Of a DNA stretch of 64,000 bases, positions 25,529 through 37,120 are shown one piece after another. Under the pieces are notes generated by a model, which was not told where the DNA came from, did no database searches, and worked only from the letters and a program-made list of their open reading frames with translations. The stretch spans positions 124,001-188,000 of the forward strand of contig NW_025954983.1 in NCBI RefSeq assembly GCF_022376445.1, in the 5' to 3' direction. The first letter of the stretch is position 1, and each line of letters opens with the position of its first letter. The position numbers and the translations under genes were made by a program. Source of the DNA: Fomitopsis serialis (Eukaryota; Basidiomycota; Agaricomycetes; Polyporales; Fomitopsidaceae).

Positions 25529-27969
25529 TCATGCGTCAGTTCCGCCTACAGATAATCGGACATAGAGTCGCGCACCTTCCCTATCCTCGCTCGCGCACAC
25601 CCACACCTTCGCCACAGTCGGATCATGATCGCTCGTCTGCGCGCCCTTGCTCGTCGCCCACGTATTGATATGCACATGTTCCACGGCCCCGCCCTTCGCC
25701 TTGACCGCGTCCGACACGAGGATATGGTCGATCTCCTGCGCGTGCTGCTCGTACACGTACGTGTACCGCTCCGACGGCGGAACCCCTGCGACCTCGTTCA
25801 TGTCCGTGAGCAGCCCAACAAAGGGCGCAAAGACGCTCCGCGTCTGCAGGAACTCATTCATGTCCCCACCGACGATGATGTGTGCGGTGGGGTCGAGGTC
25901 CAGGAGCGACGAGATGAAGGTCTGAGGTAATGAACTGAGAGAGTGACACATTATCGGATGACGGGAGGCTTACTGCGGTGACGTTCACTTGCGCTGTGCG
26001 CTGCTCGCTCTTGCCGTTTACAGGCGGCCGCGCATCGCCCTGCGCGGACGAACTGTCACGTTTCGAGCTGTAGTGGACGTTCACGGTGTAGAACCGCTCT
26101 CCATTATTCGTCTGCCACGCTGCCGCAACAGGCTTGCGCGCCTCCTCCCATGCTGTGTTGATGGGATCGATACGTCCCGGGTTGAAGCTTGGGGAGAGTG
26201 TCAGAGCGTGAAATGCAAGCAATAGATTGTGTTGCCGCACCTCAGAGTTACCTTCCCTTGCTCGTCCAGAACAGGCTCTGTCGCCTCTGTTGCGTTCCCA
26301 GCAGGCGAACCAGATACCAGAGATACCTTCGCAGGACGCCACCTACAGCATCACAGTATCAACACCATCCTCTACACCAACCCCACCAAGGTGCCCACTC
26401 ACAAGTACGCCACTCTGATATTCCCACCCGGCTGCCCGCCATCCATATTATCTTCCGGGGCGACGTACGCATACTCGTACTGCGCCTCGTACAAGCTCAC
26501 CCGCGCGATCGCCGCGGTGAGCCTGCTGAGCGTCTTGTCCGCGGACACCGTCCCGTCGTTCTTCGTGCCCGAGTCGTCCTGGATCTCTTGCAGGAAGACG
26601 ATGTCGGGCGCGTTGAGGTAGCTGACAATGTGGTCGGCGATGGTGGGGAGGTGCCAGGAGCGCGGGCCCATGTTCTCTACCTGGGAAGGGGAGGGGAGGG
26701 TTAGTGGTTCCTCATGGAGATGGTGGAGGACGGACATTGTAGTCGCCGATAGTGAGGGAGCACGGGCTCGACCCTGACAGGAGAGTGGTCGGTGATGGCC
26801 ACTCATCGGGCGTTGAGACGATGTCGGGCGCGGTCAGAGGCAAGACGTAGTAGTTGCCAAACTACACACACAGGTGAGCAACACGTCTACAAGAACTCCG
26901 TTGTCCGCGCCTACCTGATATGTCACGACGCCTGTGATATCGCTCATCTCCATACCCATATATGCGCGCGGCAGCTTGGTATCATCCAGAGGACGGCCAA
27001 TGAGGATAGCCCCGGAGTGTGCGTCGGGTGCTCCTCCCGACTCTGCACCGTAACACATTGAGCACAATCGCTTGTAGGCCCGCACAGCACAGCAACCTTA
27101 CCGGGAAAGTGGACAGTCAACCCGCCTCTCGAGTTTAGCCCTGCCACCGGCCAAGCCCCATATACCCACACAGCACCGAACCAGTCCGGGAAGTTGGCCG
27201 CGACAGGCGACGGCACCGTGACCAGCTGTCCCTCCAAGCTCTCCCAAAAGTCCAGGCCATACAAATCCGGGCGCAACACCTCGTTCTCCTCCTCGAGCCG
27301 CGTAACATTGTTCGGTACGGACAGCCACCCGTCCGGGCCGTCGTCGTACGCGGAGGGCTGACCCTTAGGCGGCGTGCGATCCTCGCCGAGGAGCACGGGC
27401 GCGACGTGGTTGTCGTGCGAGAAGACGATGATGTCGCGGATGAGGTCGAGCTCGGTGAGCGAGAGGTCGTTCGGGTTGTTCGCGGCGCGGTACTCCGCGA
27501 CCCGCCCCGTGAGGGAGATGTCGTCGCCGACGGAGACGCCGCGAAGGGCGTGCGGGCCGTAGATGCGTATGCCGTTAGACTCGCGCGGGTCGGAGGAGGG
27601 CACGTCGGAGATCCACCCGCCGTATTTGTCCTAAGCATGACAAGGCTAGGATTGATACTCAATCTCGATGTAGGGGGCTCCGGAAGCGACGTAGGAGCGC
27701 TGAATGGCAACAGACGACACAGAGAGCAAGCAGCCCTGCTCACCTGTTGTCATCTCCTGCCGCTCACGCAAAAGCTAGGTCTCGAGCGGAGCCGAAACAC
27801 TACAGAAGACGTACCTTTGCGGTCAGGATGCCATACACATCGTTGACGGTTTGGCCCTCGTAAGGCGACCGGAATGAGTTGCCTTGGATCTCAGTGACGC
27901 TGATTGCCCACGTAGCGATGGGTGCGCCTGCGAGAGAAAGAGCTGAACAGAGTACTCTGGCTGAGAGCA
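25529..27969 (-). CDS. Secreted endonuclease/exonuclease/phosphatase-family nuclease
   Basis: Predicted extracellular metal-dependent nuclease of the EEP superfamily. MLSARVLCSALSLAGAPIA at 27969 looks like a signal peptide. The next domain (ITEIQGNSFRSPYEGQTVND through DISLTGRVAEY) resembles the OB-fold region found before the catalytic domain in NucH-type bacterial extracellular nucleases. The catalytic domain begins near NVENMGPRSW and includes VFLQEIQDDSG near 26590, FYTVNVHYSSK near 26065, IIVGGDMNEF near 25870 (Asp-Met-Asn) and TSDHDP near 25625 with the His-Asp pair. Introns are short, and the shown stop at 25529 follows a Leu-Ser-Val-Gly-rich tail. It is divergent from the LysM gene. 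The preferred nucleic acid substrate is not known. Confidence 0.85.
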
Positions 27970-28540
27970 TGCTGAGCGGTACACCGTATGCGCGTTCAAG
28001 TGGCCGCGAAGTTCCTCGTCAATGCACGGGAGACGAAACCACAGACGTCGTTACCACGGTATGAGGAAAGAGGGAGGGGCACGTTTCGATGTCTGACTGC
28101 GCTCAACGGCGCATGTTGTCTGAGGAGAAGAAGGGTGTATTGTCTGCCAAAGGCGGTGGCAACCGCGCTGCAAGCCCGAGCGGCTACAACACGACCACCA
28201 GAACGTGCTTGATACGGAAAGTCGCAGGCTCGCTAGTACCACGTCAGGCTAGGTGGCTCTAACCAATGTCCGCACAATACCAGACGACAATAGAAGTGCT
28301 GAGCGTGCAAGCAATTAATGTGATGTAGTGACCTCTAGTAGGCTGAGGTCGTCGTCGAGGTCAAGGAGTCGACGACTGACTCCGAGTTTCTCGGGACGGA
28401 ACCAGGTCGGAGCAGCGCACGTGCCCGACCACTGCAATGCCGGTGCGCTCTTACGCAGTGGCAGCGGCAACGGTCTCCACCCACTCTCCGCCTTCCGCCT
28501 CCTCTTTCACCTCTCTTCTCTCTCTCTGCAGGCACCAGTC
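27970..28540. other. Divergent intergenic region between the nuclease and LysM genes
   Basis: No gene supported in 571 bases. It should hold both promoters. A pyrimidine-rich tract ending in CTCTGCAG lies just before the LysM start at 28541; it could be a 5' UTR element or a splice acceptor for an unseen upstream exon, since the frame is open back to 28328. Confidence 0.45.
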
Positions 28541-29764
28541 ATGAACTCACCCCGCAGCCCACTCGACGCTGCCGTCTCCCTCTGCCTCGCCTGTTCCTCT
28601 TCCCTACCCCCGCGCAAGTCCTTCGCTCTCACCTCGCCCTCCTCCCCGAACTTCAAGCCTTTATCGTCCGGCGACGAGATATTCGTCACTGACTGCTGTC
28701 ATAGGCCGATCTGCCCCGCATGCGTGCGCGCGAACCCGCGGCTCGTGCGGTACAATCCGTGCTTGCACTGTCTGGGCGGAGTCGGCGCCGTCAGTGCGGG
28801 TTCGAGGACTCGGACGTTTCAGGAGGCAAGCGGTGGTGGGAAGGGTGCGAGCATGAAGGTAAACGTAGATGGGGGTGTGCGGGATGAGGATGTATTCGTG
28901 CTGGGAGACGATGATGACGAGGTGGAAGATGAAGACAGGGTAGGGGACAACGTGAGTACGGCATCCGACTCTCCCTCGCCTGCAACGCCTCCCCCAGCCT
29001 ACACCGACGTCGTCTCCCCTCTCCCTTCCGCACCTTCAATGCCCTCGAAATCCCCGTCCTATGCATTCGCGACGAAGGATTCGGAGGCAGGGCCATCCAA
29101 CTCCGAAGCGAATTCCCCACAGCCAAATGGCGACAGTCCTTCTCCATCCTCAGGCCCACAGCGCTACTACATCCAGCCCACCGACACCCTCGTCGGTATC
29201 GCCCTCCGCTTTCACGTCGACGGCCGCCTCCTCTGCCGACTCAACCACCTCCCGCCCTCCACCCTCCGCACCACCCCGCACCTCCTCCACACCCGCGCCT
29301 TCCTCGACCTCCCGCCCAACACACCCGAGGCGCTCTTAGCAGGGAAGGTCGGCGTGAGGGCGGTGAACGGGCCAAGCACAGCGGACGAGGCGCGGCGCGC
29401 GCGTGAACGCGCAGAGAGCCGGTTCCGCACGTTCACGAAGGAGGCGGACTACCGCGTCGCGCGGGCGTACGTCGCCGTCGCGGACATCGACGACTCGGAC
29501 GCGTTCCGGGAGGACGAGATGAAGAAGGCGAGCGCGGTCGCGTCGGCAGCCGAGAAGCTGCGGAAGCGGCATCCCAGCTCGCCGATCGAGGGCGGGGGAG
29601 AGGGGAGCGGTCTGGAGGTCCGGGCGGTGGATCGGTATCTGGACGATGAGGAGTGGGAGGAGAGGCAGAGGAGGGACGGGAGGGGAGTCGGGATCCCTGC
29701 GTTTCCGTTATTTGGCGGTGTGGAGAAGCCTGCAGATGGGAAGAAGACGTGGTGGAGGTGGTAA
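28541..29764 (+). CDS. Intracellular-type LysM domain protein with Cys-rich N-terminus
   Basis: A single-exon gene of about 408 codons. Residues 10-70 hold a Cys cluster (CLACSSSL, then CCHRPICPACVR and CLHC) with spacing like a zinc ribbon. A long acidic and Ser/Pro-rich linker follows. The LysM domain starts at RYYIQPTDTLVGIALRFHV near 29163 and includes CRLNHLP and LPPNTPE; LysM motifs bind N-acetylglucosamine polymers or act as protein modules. A Lys/Glu-rich helical C-terminus ends KKTWWRW. There is no signal peptide, unlike secreted LysM effectors, so it probably acts inside the cell. An upstream in-frame ATG at 28328 exists, but that extension is basic and low in complexity, so the later start is preferred. 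Confidence 0.8.
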   Translation: MNSPRSPLDAAVSLCLACSSSLPPRKSFALTSPSSPNFKPLSSGDEIFVTDCCHRPICPACVRANPRLVRYNPCLHCLGGVGAVSAGSRTRTFQEASGGGKGASMKVNVDGGVRDEDVFVLGDDDDEVEDEDRVGDNVSTASDSPSPATPPPAYTDVVSPLPSAPSMPSKSPSYAFATKDSEAGPSNSEANSPQPNGDSPSPSSGPQRYYIQPTDTLVGIALRFHVDGRLLCRLNHLPPSTLRTTPHLLHTRAFLDLPPNTPEALLAGKVGVRAVNGPSTADEARRARERAESRFRTFTKEADYRVARAYVAVADIDDSDAFREDEMKKASAVASAAEKLRKRHPSSPIEGGGEGSGLEVRAVDRYLDDEEWEERQRRDGRGVGIPAFPLFGGVEKPADGKKTWWRW

Positions 29765-30010
29765 CGTCCCACCGCGCTGCTTATACGATACTTGACAAGG
29801 TGCTTCGAGCGACCATTGCTAAGCGCTAAATGCCGGACTACAGTCGTGTCGATGACGAACTCATGGAAAGCACAGACTCGGAGGGAATAGTATATTGATA
29901 CATAACACGAGTAGAGGTCCACGGCAAGTACAAGTCCAGGAAGTACAGGTGAGAGGAGAATGGAGAAAGGCCGAGCAAGGAGGCAGGCAGATGACAAGAA
30001 CGATGGCACT

Positions 30011-30812
30011 CTACCGGTGGCCTCCATCGCGAGGAGCCTCCGTCAGCGTTAGCGAGGACCAGCCGTCCTGCGCACCGCGCGCTTCCGCGATGTTCATCGA
30101 ACTCGCCGCCACCTCGGGGGCTTGCGAAGCTAGCCGCGGCGTCGTCGCGGGCTTGTGATCGTCCGCGAACTGTTCCAACGCACCGAGAGGCACAAGGACG
30201 AGGTCTGCAAGGCACGGACCGGGATCTCTCAGATCACAGGCCGTGTGGGGAGGAGGCGTCGCGCTCACCTACGATCGGGCCGTTGAGGAAGTGCGGGTGC
30301 GTGATCGTCGACGCGGTGGGGTCGAGCACCTCGCCGTCGCACGCGAGTCGCTGCGGGATGCCGTCTTACTTTGCGTCGGGCGAGGAGCGCGCGGGGACTC
30401 ACCCAGTACATGAGTGGGATGCAGAGCAGGTCCTCTATCCGTTTCATGAGCGATATCTACGTGTGAAGCCTGTCGTTAACTCCCCCCTAACGGCATAGCC
30501 CTTGCATCCGGGACGCACCACAGAGTCGCCGCCCGCCCACGGGAGCGCGAGGACGTCCTCGCCCGCCGCGGTCGCGGTCGCGGTCCTGATCGCGGTCGTC
30601 GCGTACGCGTCGTAGCCCGTCACGCGCACCGTGCCGTTCTCCTTCGGCCTGAGCGTGCGTGTATCCGAGTCGGGCACGCGCTGCGGGGTCGGGGAGCGCG
30701 ATCTGCGCCGGCGGCGGCGGACGCGCGCGTTGGGGTCGGGGAGGCGCAACGTACCGAAGGTCTGGCTGGCGGTGGGCGGGCCCGAAAAGCCTGAGATCGT
30801 GGTGACCGCCAT
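30011..30812 (-). CDS. Unknown protein with Arg-rich segment
   Basis: From MAVTTISGFSG at 30812 the protein has a basic run (RVRRRRRRSRSPTPQR) near residue 35, then TVRVTGYDAYATTAIRT, a probable intron, ISLMKRIEDLLCIPLMYW near 30444-30400, another intron, and DGEVLDPTASTITHPHF near 30320. The last exon begins VDLVLVPLGALEQF and ends APRDGGHR at 30011. The hydrophobic piece is too short to call a membrane helix with confidence. Exon logic is reasonable but no family is recognised. Confidence 0.55.
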
Positions 30813-31820
30813 CTTGGTCGCGTGCAGGGGTATGCAGCGGGCTGATCCAGAGGGGAACCTCTGCGACTGTTGCGAGAACATTGGGCGCATTTAAGCGTTT
30901 GGGTGGGCAAGGCCTGGGCGATAGAGAAGCTGAAGCTGGCAGATGCGAAGGGGGGCGGCCGAGACTGAGATACGCTGTTGGCCTCGGGGGGAGGATGTGT
31001 TCGTGTTGGGATTCCGGGGTGGTCGGACGCGGAGCATAGCCTGATCGCCTATACGCACCCGCTGCCAGTACGTATACTATTGGTGCCTCCTCGAACCCTC
31101 AAATACGATCGGACTCCCCCGCGCCAATATCTGCCTCTTCTGTTTAATCTAACGTCCATGCATCGATCGCTGTCTACCGGCCAGCAATTCCGCATACTCA
31201 ACGCTCTCACTTGACGTGTGTTTGAGTACAAGTAGTGCTGTACTTAGTAACGGTTTGTGTACTGTGCAAGTCTCAAGTTGTCGGCCCGCCTCTGTAATTC
31301 ACCACATAGTCACTTTCCTCGGGCAGCGATCGTACGGCCGGTCGGTGTGGGGAAGCTTCTTCGAGGGAAGATTGTTCAGCTGCACTGCAGATAGGCTGCG
31401 AGTCTAGTTCCTATCGCCGTACCCGTCGGCTCTTAAGCTTGAAAGCTTGAATCTTGAGACTTCGAAGGTCACGTAACATGGAAACCTACAGTCAAACCCG
31501 CAGCCTGGACCATGGCTGGAAGCATTCTCATCAAAGAAACGTTGTGCATAGTAAGCACTCGAAGCTGGTCACGGAGAGGAACGAACCCGGAGCTAGCACG
31601 CTCGCAGTGACAAGCTCGCACTAGCGCAAATCCGTACCGGCGATCAAGAACAAAGTCCCGTCTTGTACCAACGGCACACCAAGACCCTGCACACACTGAC
31701 ACCGCTTCTTGACGTCGAACCTAGAACATGACCTGCATTCACTGCTTAGAGATATAACGGCAACGCACGTAACGTACAACAACATGAACGCGTAAGACCA
31801 CGGTCCAGTCAGCAAGCCAT
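30813..31820. other. Intergenic, about 1 kb, nothing recognised
   Basis: This lies between two minus-strand genes. I see no tRNA, no spliced frame and no mobile element. It contains a short TAAGCTTGAAAGCTTGA direct repeat near 31433. It should include the promoter of the gene ending at 30812 and the 3' region of the SANT-like gene. Confidence 0.45.
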
Positions 31821-33555
31821 TCACTCGCTCAAGAACAACCTCTTCAAATAATCAGCCGCCGCCCTCCTCACCTCCTCTCCCACATCCGGATTCGCCAGCA
31901 TCTCCGTCGCCAAGGTCGCCTTCTCCTTTCCGCTCAGCCCGTCCTCCCTGTTGACCCCCATCACGCCCCCCAGTCTCACCTGCTCCGCCTGGGCACCAAT
32001 CAGCGCGCTCAGCGCCGCGATCTGCTCGACCAGCGTCTGCTCGACCGCTGTAAGCCGCTCGAGCGCCTGCACCATCTGTGCCTGCGTCTGCTCCGCAGCC
32101 GACTCGCGGTGGCTCACCGCGAACGACGGTACGGACCGCCGCGACGTGAGTGGCTGCGGCCGGCGGTCACGCTCCGGCTGTAGTGGGAGCGGCGGCGGCG
32201 CGAGGATGCTTGCGGGGTTAGGGTCCGGCGGGCGGGGTACACTGGCGTCTCGCCCGTCTAGCTGGGAGGCGTCGGGTGGGGCGGACACGCTCGTGTGAGG
32301 TTGGCGCTGCTGTACTTGTTGCTCGTCGGCGTCGTCTTCATCTTCGTCGTCTTCCCCGTCTTGCGGGCTCGTCAGCTGTGGATCGATGCTTGCGTTGGAG
32401 TACTGTGCGGCGGTCGAGCCGTCGGGGAATGTCATTGCCGTGGGCCCGTAGTAGGGGACCGCCTGCCCAGTCCTGATGATGTGTGCCACGGCATGAGTGA
32501 CAATGACCAAGTTAACGCTGAACTTCAACAAAGGCGCCGCACCCATCGTCCACGTATCGTCTTTTGAACAGCTGGTACCAATCCTTCTGATGCCAGTGGT
32601 CGATGACCTTTACGTTGAGATTCGCGACGGGGATGTTCGCCGCGCGCGCATCGTCGAGCCTTTGCTCAAGGTGCACCTGGCGCGCCATCGTCGGGTCGTT
32701 GAAGTTCCCGAGCGACGCGGCACCATTGATAGGCCCGCCAGCGTCGGGGTTGTGCGCCAGGTAGACCTCGAACGCGAAGATCTGCTTGAACGTCTCCACG
32801 TTCCGGTGGTAGCAGCTCTTCAGTGCCGTGAACGACTTGCGCCCGCCGAACACCTGCGTCGCGGCCTGCGCGTGGCAGTGGCGCGCTCAGTAACCCTGTC
32901 GCGCCCACGCGCATATAGTGATGACGTACGTCGCGGAAGACCGTGTTCATCTTCGACCTGAACATGTCCCAGTTCTTGTCGTTGTCCAGCAGCCAATGGA
33001 ACAGCGTGTCCTTCTCGCTGTCCGTCCAGTGCTTCGGCCCGCCGTTCGGGCCCAAGTCCGCTTCGTCGCGCTCGATCCCGTCGAGCCCGCTTCCGACCGG
33101 CACGTACTGCCGCCGCTTGCGCGGGCCCGTCATCGACCCGGATCCATCCTCGCTCTTGCGTTTCGACGGGCCGGGCGTGGGCGTGTGTGGCACGCGCGGG
33201 CTCTGGTCGGCGTGCGGGTGCTCGGAGGGGCCTGGGCCGGGCGTAGCTTGTGAGGGCGCGGTCGCGTTCGGGGGCACGGGAGACGAGTGGAAAGAGACGG
33301 GGAGTACGTTCGCGCCGAGCAGCGAGGAGCTGCCGTACGGGACGACGTTGCCGGGGTAGATCTGGCCGCCGGGGTAGGGCACGGGGGGCGCGGGGCTGTA
33401 CGAGCCCGCATTCGACTAGACGACGACGAACACATACAAGTTAGACTCTTTCCGTGCGCGAACACCGTGTTATGGCCCACCTGGATCCCCTCCCCACTCG
33501 GGGACTGGTTCAGATGCTGCCCATTCGGAGGAGCGGCACCGTAGTGCCCATTCAC
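31821..33555 (-). CDS. SANT/Myb-like nuclear protein
   Basis: Start MNGHYGAAPPNGQHLNQSP at 33555. After an intron there is a Pro/Ser-rich region, a basic patch (PSKRKSEDGSG and PRKRRQYV) that could be a nuclear localisation signal, and the domain KHWTDSEKDTLFHWLLDN near 33042, which has the tryptophan pattern of a SANT/Myb-like fold. The next exons read VFGGRKSFTALKSCYHRN and VKVIDHWHQKDWYQLFKRRY. A splice near 32558-32463 then joins to AVPYYGPTAMTF. The C-terminal part is acidic (DDEDEDDADEQQ), Pro-rich, then a coiled-coil-like EQTLVEQIAALSALIGAQAEQ, ending RLFLSE at 31821. A transcription or chromatin role is inferred from the domain. The neighbouring gene on the same strand also carries a Myb-like domain. 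Confidence 0.8.
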
Positions 33556-34261
33556 GTCGGGCCTCCCAATGTCATGCGGTCTACCGCAATAAATACTTTC
33601 GGGTCAGCATGGTGGTGGTATACAGAAATGATTGACTTGCATTTGGGCCATGTCGGGCGGCGTGCTTCGCCAGACCGGTTCGTCTGTGTAGCTGGCTCCG
33701 AGTCGGTGTGCGAGTCTGATGGGAGATCGGACGCGCGCTCGCAGGCAGACGGTTGTTTGGTTCGGTTTGTCCGCGCCAGGCTGAGAAAACGGGTGGCCCG
33801 GTGGCTGGCGTCCGTCCGTCGTTCTGGTCTCGGTGAGCCGGCGCCACGCAGGTGATTCGACTCGCAGAAGGCGAGATGGTATTCGGGTTAGTTATAATGT
33901 TCGTGTCCTCTGTACATTTGTGCGCGTGCCTAGCATATAGCAAGCAATATAGACAGAGAAAATTGAAGGCTAATAAAGATCAGAGGTAAAGAGAACGCCT
34001 ATTTTACGGGAATCCAATGGGGTGGCCCAGATGTGATACTTGTACAGCGCGCACTCGGGGCGAGTCTCCCTCGTACACAATCCTTGCGTTTTCGTTCGGT
34101 CCTGACGCGCACAAGCTTGGGCCATCCCGCGGACGCCGCTGTCCGTTTCCTACTTCCAAGGCTGCATGTGGAATGGCACCGGCGGGTCGCGGTTGTTGGT
34201 CGGATCCCTGCGGAAAGCAGGACGTCATCGCTCAAATTCCCCTCCAATGTCGAGGGCACCC
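33556..34261. other. Intergenic between the two SANT/Myb-like genes
   Basis: About 700 bases between the 5' end of one minus-strand gene and the 3' end of the next. No gene is supported; minus-strand open frames here are Arg/Ser-rich continuations without conserved features. An AT-rich block near 33890-34000 is a likely 3' UTR of the upstream gene. Confidence 0.4.
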
Positions 34262-36534
34262 TTACGCGCCATCCCTCCTTCCAGCCCCGTTCACGCCGGG
34301 GCGGTACATGTACGGATGCGACGCCGCGACGTTCCCATGCGACGACGCCGGACGCGAAGTCGCGGCGGCGCCATACGGGGTCGTGTTGGATGTGCTCGCC
34401 GCCGCATACGAAGTCGTAGTTGATGCACCAGCGCTGGTGCCGTATGACGGTCGTTGCGTCGGCGGTGGCCGGTAGTAAGACGTCGTGCGCTGGTCTATTT
34501 GCGCAGAGGTGAGGACTGGCGACGGCGTATTTGCGGCCACAGTAGGCATGGGCCAAGGCAAGCCAGACGGCGTCACTGGGGACGGGTTGGTGGTGGTGCG
34601 GGCTGGGGCAATGGTGGCTGGCGTCGTGGTAGACGACGGGGGTCGCTGCGGGGGCAATGCCGGTGACGCGTGGGTGGACACGGGCGTGGTTGTTGTCGCT
34701 GACGGCGCTATCGTTGTTTGACTGTGCGTGGGCTGCGAGTGTGTAGATTGCACATGCGTCGGTTGACTATGCGTAGCCTGAGCGTGTACGGGTTGTGCAT
34801 GCGCAGGTTGAGTGTGCGCGGGTTGCGCATGGGCAGCTGGAGCATGCCTCTGTTGAGTAAGAGGCTGTTGAGGGTGGTTCTGAGCTGTGCCGGTTGTTGA
34901 GGCCGCTGGCGCAGCGTTAGCAGCTGCGTGAGAAGCAGGCGTCGGCGTGCGATCATTAGCCTCCGCTGCACCAGCTTCTGCCTCACGCTTCCGTTTCGTC
35001 GCGCGAGTTGTACTCTCCTTCAGGCCGAGCGCCGTAGCTCTCAACAGAATCTGATGCCTTGAGGGGATGTGAGAACGTTTCTTCCCTCTAGGACTACACG
35101 TACCTGGTCTGCTGTTGCCCCATTGCTGCACTACCCAATCCCATTCGATCTCACCCTTGTTCTGTGGTCCCCCTGTTCTTACTCTGCTCCGCAAGCTTCC
35201 TTAAGCGGTCTTCCTCCTCTGCAGACCAGGAGCCTTGCTGACCCACTGAAGAGAGGAAGCCGAAGATGGCTGAACCGCACTGAAGGTTGTGGTAGAGGGA
35301 GGTGCGGTAGCCGCGGACGCCGGTGCCGGTGTGGTCGCACTGGCTGAAGTACTTGCCGGAGCCGGGGTAGCCGGCGGAGGATAATACGATGCATGTGGTT
35401 GCGTAGGGTATGAATAGTACGGGGCCGTCGGGTAGCGGGCTGCCGCGTACACTCCAGAATAGTACGGATTCGGTGCTGCGTGCGCAGGCGGTGGCATGTT
35501 GGTACCTAAGGGCATCACAAACGACTGAGGATTGGTGATGACGGAGCCGCTAGCTGGCGTACTATTGCTGGAAGGTGATGCCGTCGGGGCCGGTGCGGCC
35601 GGAGGCGCGTAAGGGGTAGGATAGGAAGAGGGATAAGGGTACGCTGATGGCGGTTGTTGCCCAACGAGCTGACTAGGATTGGCGAGCTGGGCACAACATG
35701 AGGCGATAAAAGTGCCTACGAACCGGAATGGCTTACAAGGTTATCGCACACGCGTTTTGCGTCCGCAATCATAGCTAATGGATCGACTCTCGCCCCGGGG
35801 CCCATTTGATAGCATTGCGAAATGACAATCGGGGACGCAGCTTTCTATGAAGGATCGTGTGAGGAATGAAAGGCAAATAACGAACGCGTGTGGCACAATA
35901 CTGACGACCAGTTCTTCCGCAGCGTTGTAGAACTCTGAGCACAAGTTCAGTGCGCGCCATTGGAATTCGTAGAATTGCTGGTTCGGGTTCACTGTGCTAC
36001 CCGGCGCAGGTGGGTACTGGTAGAACCCAGGGTGGTGAGAGTTCAGAGGTGCCTTGGGGGCCGGTTGGGTGACGGCGTTGAACGTCTTGGGCTTGCGATT
36101 GCGGGAACCCCGCGGCCGACCTGGTTTGCGTTTCGAGGAGTCGTCGCCGTCACCGCCGGACTGGCTCTGCGCTTGCAGCACTACTTCTTGCCTACCAGTA
36201 GACGCGGCGGGTCTTCAGCCACATGGTCAGTGCGGAAGGTCCGGTGAGACACTCAGCACTCACGCAGCCGACTGTGCAGCCTGATGTGGTGAATTGGTAG
36301 CAGGATGCTGCGAAAGATCCGTGTCATTGCGCTCGAGTTCCTCCTCTACAACTTCCTCCTCATCGTCCTCCTCCTCCTCTTCCTCCTCCCGATTGGTGTG
36401 ACTGACACCATTAGAGGCGGCTGTGTGTGCGTGTGCACCGTAGGCTGCGTATTGTTGCTGCTGTGGGGAGTGGTTGACAGCGAGGGGGGATGAAGAGCGT
36501 GCGACAGGGGTTGATAATACTGCGGATTGTCCAT
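34262..36534 (-). CDS. AT-hook and Myb/SANT-domain transcription factor-like protein
   Basis: Start MDNPQYYQPLSHALHPP at 36534. A Gln/His-rich stretch and a long acidic run (EEEEEEEDDEEEVVEEE) follow, then an AT-hook motif KRKPGRPRGSRNRKPK near 36135-36090 that would grip the DNA minor groove. A helical segment QFYEFQWRALNLCSEFYN near 35950 follows, then Pro/Tyr-rich sequence. The Myb/SANT domain is split by an intron: GSWSAEEEDRLRKLAEQSK (about 35230-35180), GEIEWDWVVQQWGNSR, then HQILLRATALGLK near 35055. After a basic patch comes an eight-unit pentapeptide repeat (34715-34834) and a Ser/Thr/Ala-rich tail. Bases are missing near 36488, near the start of the Myb domain (about 35245) and near 35106 (AGA-ACC restores SRTRHQIL). 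Confidence 0.85.
34715..34834 (-). repeat. Eight tandem pentapeptide-coding units (15 bp each)
   Basis: The minus-strand frame encodes eight consecutive units of the form [A/T/V]-H-[A/T/S/V]-Q-[P/A/S/T], beginning AHAQPAHTQPAHAQP and ending THSQPTHSQT. Histidine and glutamine positions are invariant. The underlying DNA is a 15-bp tandem array with some substitution. Confidence 0.8.
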
Positions 36535-37120
36535 GCCTATTTTCAAGAAATAGATGCGGGATGTTGGGTATCTGTAACGCTGGGCGAGCAGGAGGCCGAA
36601 ACGTCGTGCAGGAAGAACAAAGAAAACCCGTGGGAAAGCGGTTGCGTCTCGATGTCTGGGCTACAAACGAACCCGCCACAGCCCGCTGCGCATGCCTTCG
36701 TGTACAAAGTCGTGTTCCAAATATTGCGCAAAGTGCATCTTACGCACTCTGTGCCAGTGATGAGCAGCGAGACGGCAGTGTGGTATTTGCTGCGTCGCGG
36801 ATGGCGCTGCTCGGCCAGAGCGGTTCAGCGGCCGGCAACGCGAGAGGGGCCAGCGTGCGTGACGGTGGCGTTACGGAATGTGACATCCTGCGCGGGCGAG
36901 TCACAGTGCGAGTGACTGACGAAATGCCGGGGCCGCCAAGTTGGCCCGCTTCGCTCAGACCGCCACCACAGCTTCCTCTTCCGAGCACGTCCACCCGCCA
37001 CACCGTGACGAACCACCGCCTCTCGTCTGCAGACACCTCTGGCCACATATAAGCGACAGGTCTCACAGCTTGTCCCAGACCACTATCTGCTCGGTCGCGA
37101 GACCTCGCCACACAACCCTC
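36535..37120. other. Divergent promoter region between the Myb-like gene and MEX67
   Basis: No gene supported in 586 bases. It serves a minus-strand and a plus-strand gene. A TATAAG element near 37048 is about 70 bases before the MEX67 start. Confidence 0.45.

Noticed and set aside
28328..28540. An N-terminal extension of the LysM protein from the ATG at 28328
   Set aside because: The extension is Arg/Ser-rich low-complexity sequence followed by a pyrimidine tract; the start at 28541 is more natural, though an upstream exon cannot be excluded.
34262..34556. A separate minus-strand gene suggested by the open frame at 33999-34556
   Set aside because: It overlaps the last exon of the Myb-like gene in another frame and has no features of its own.
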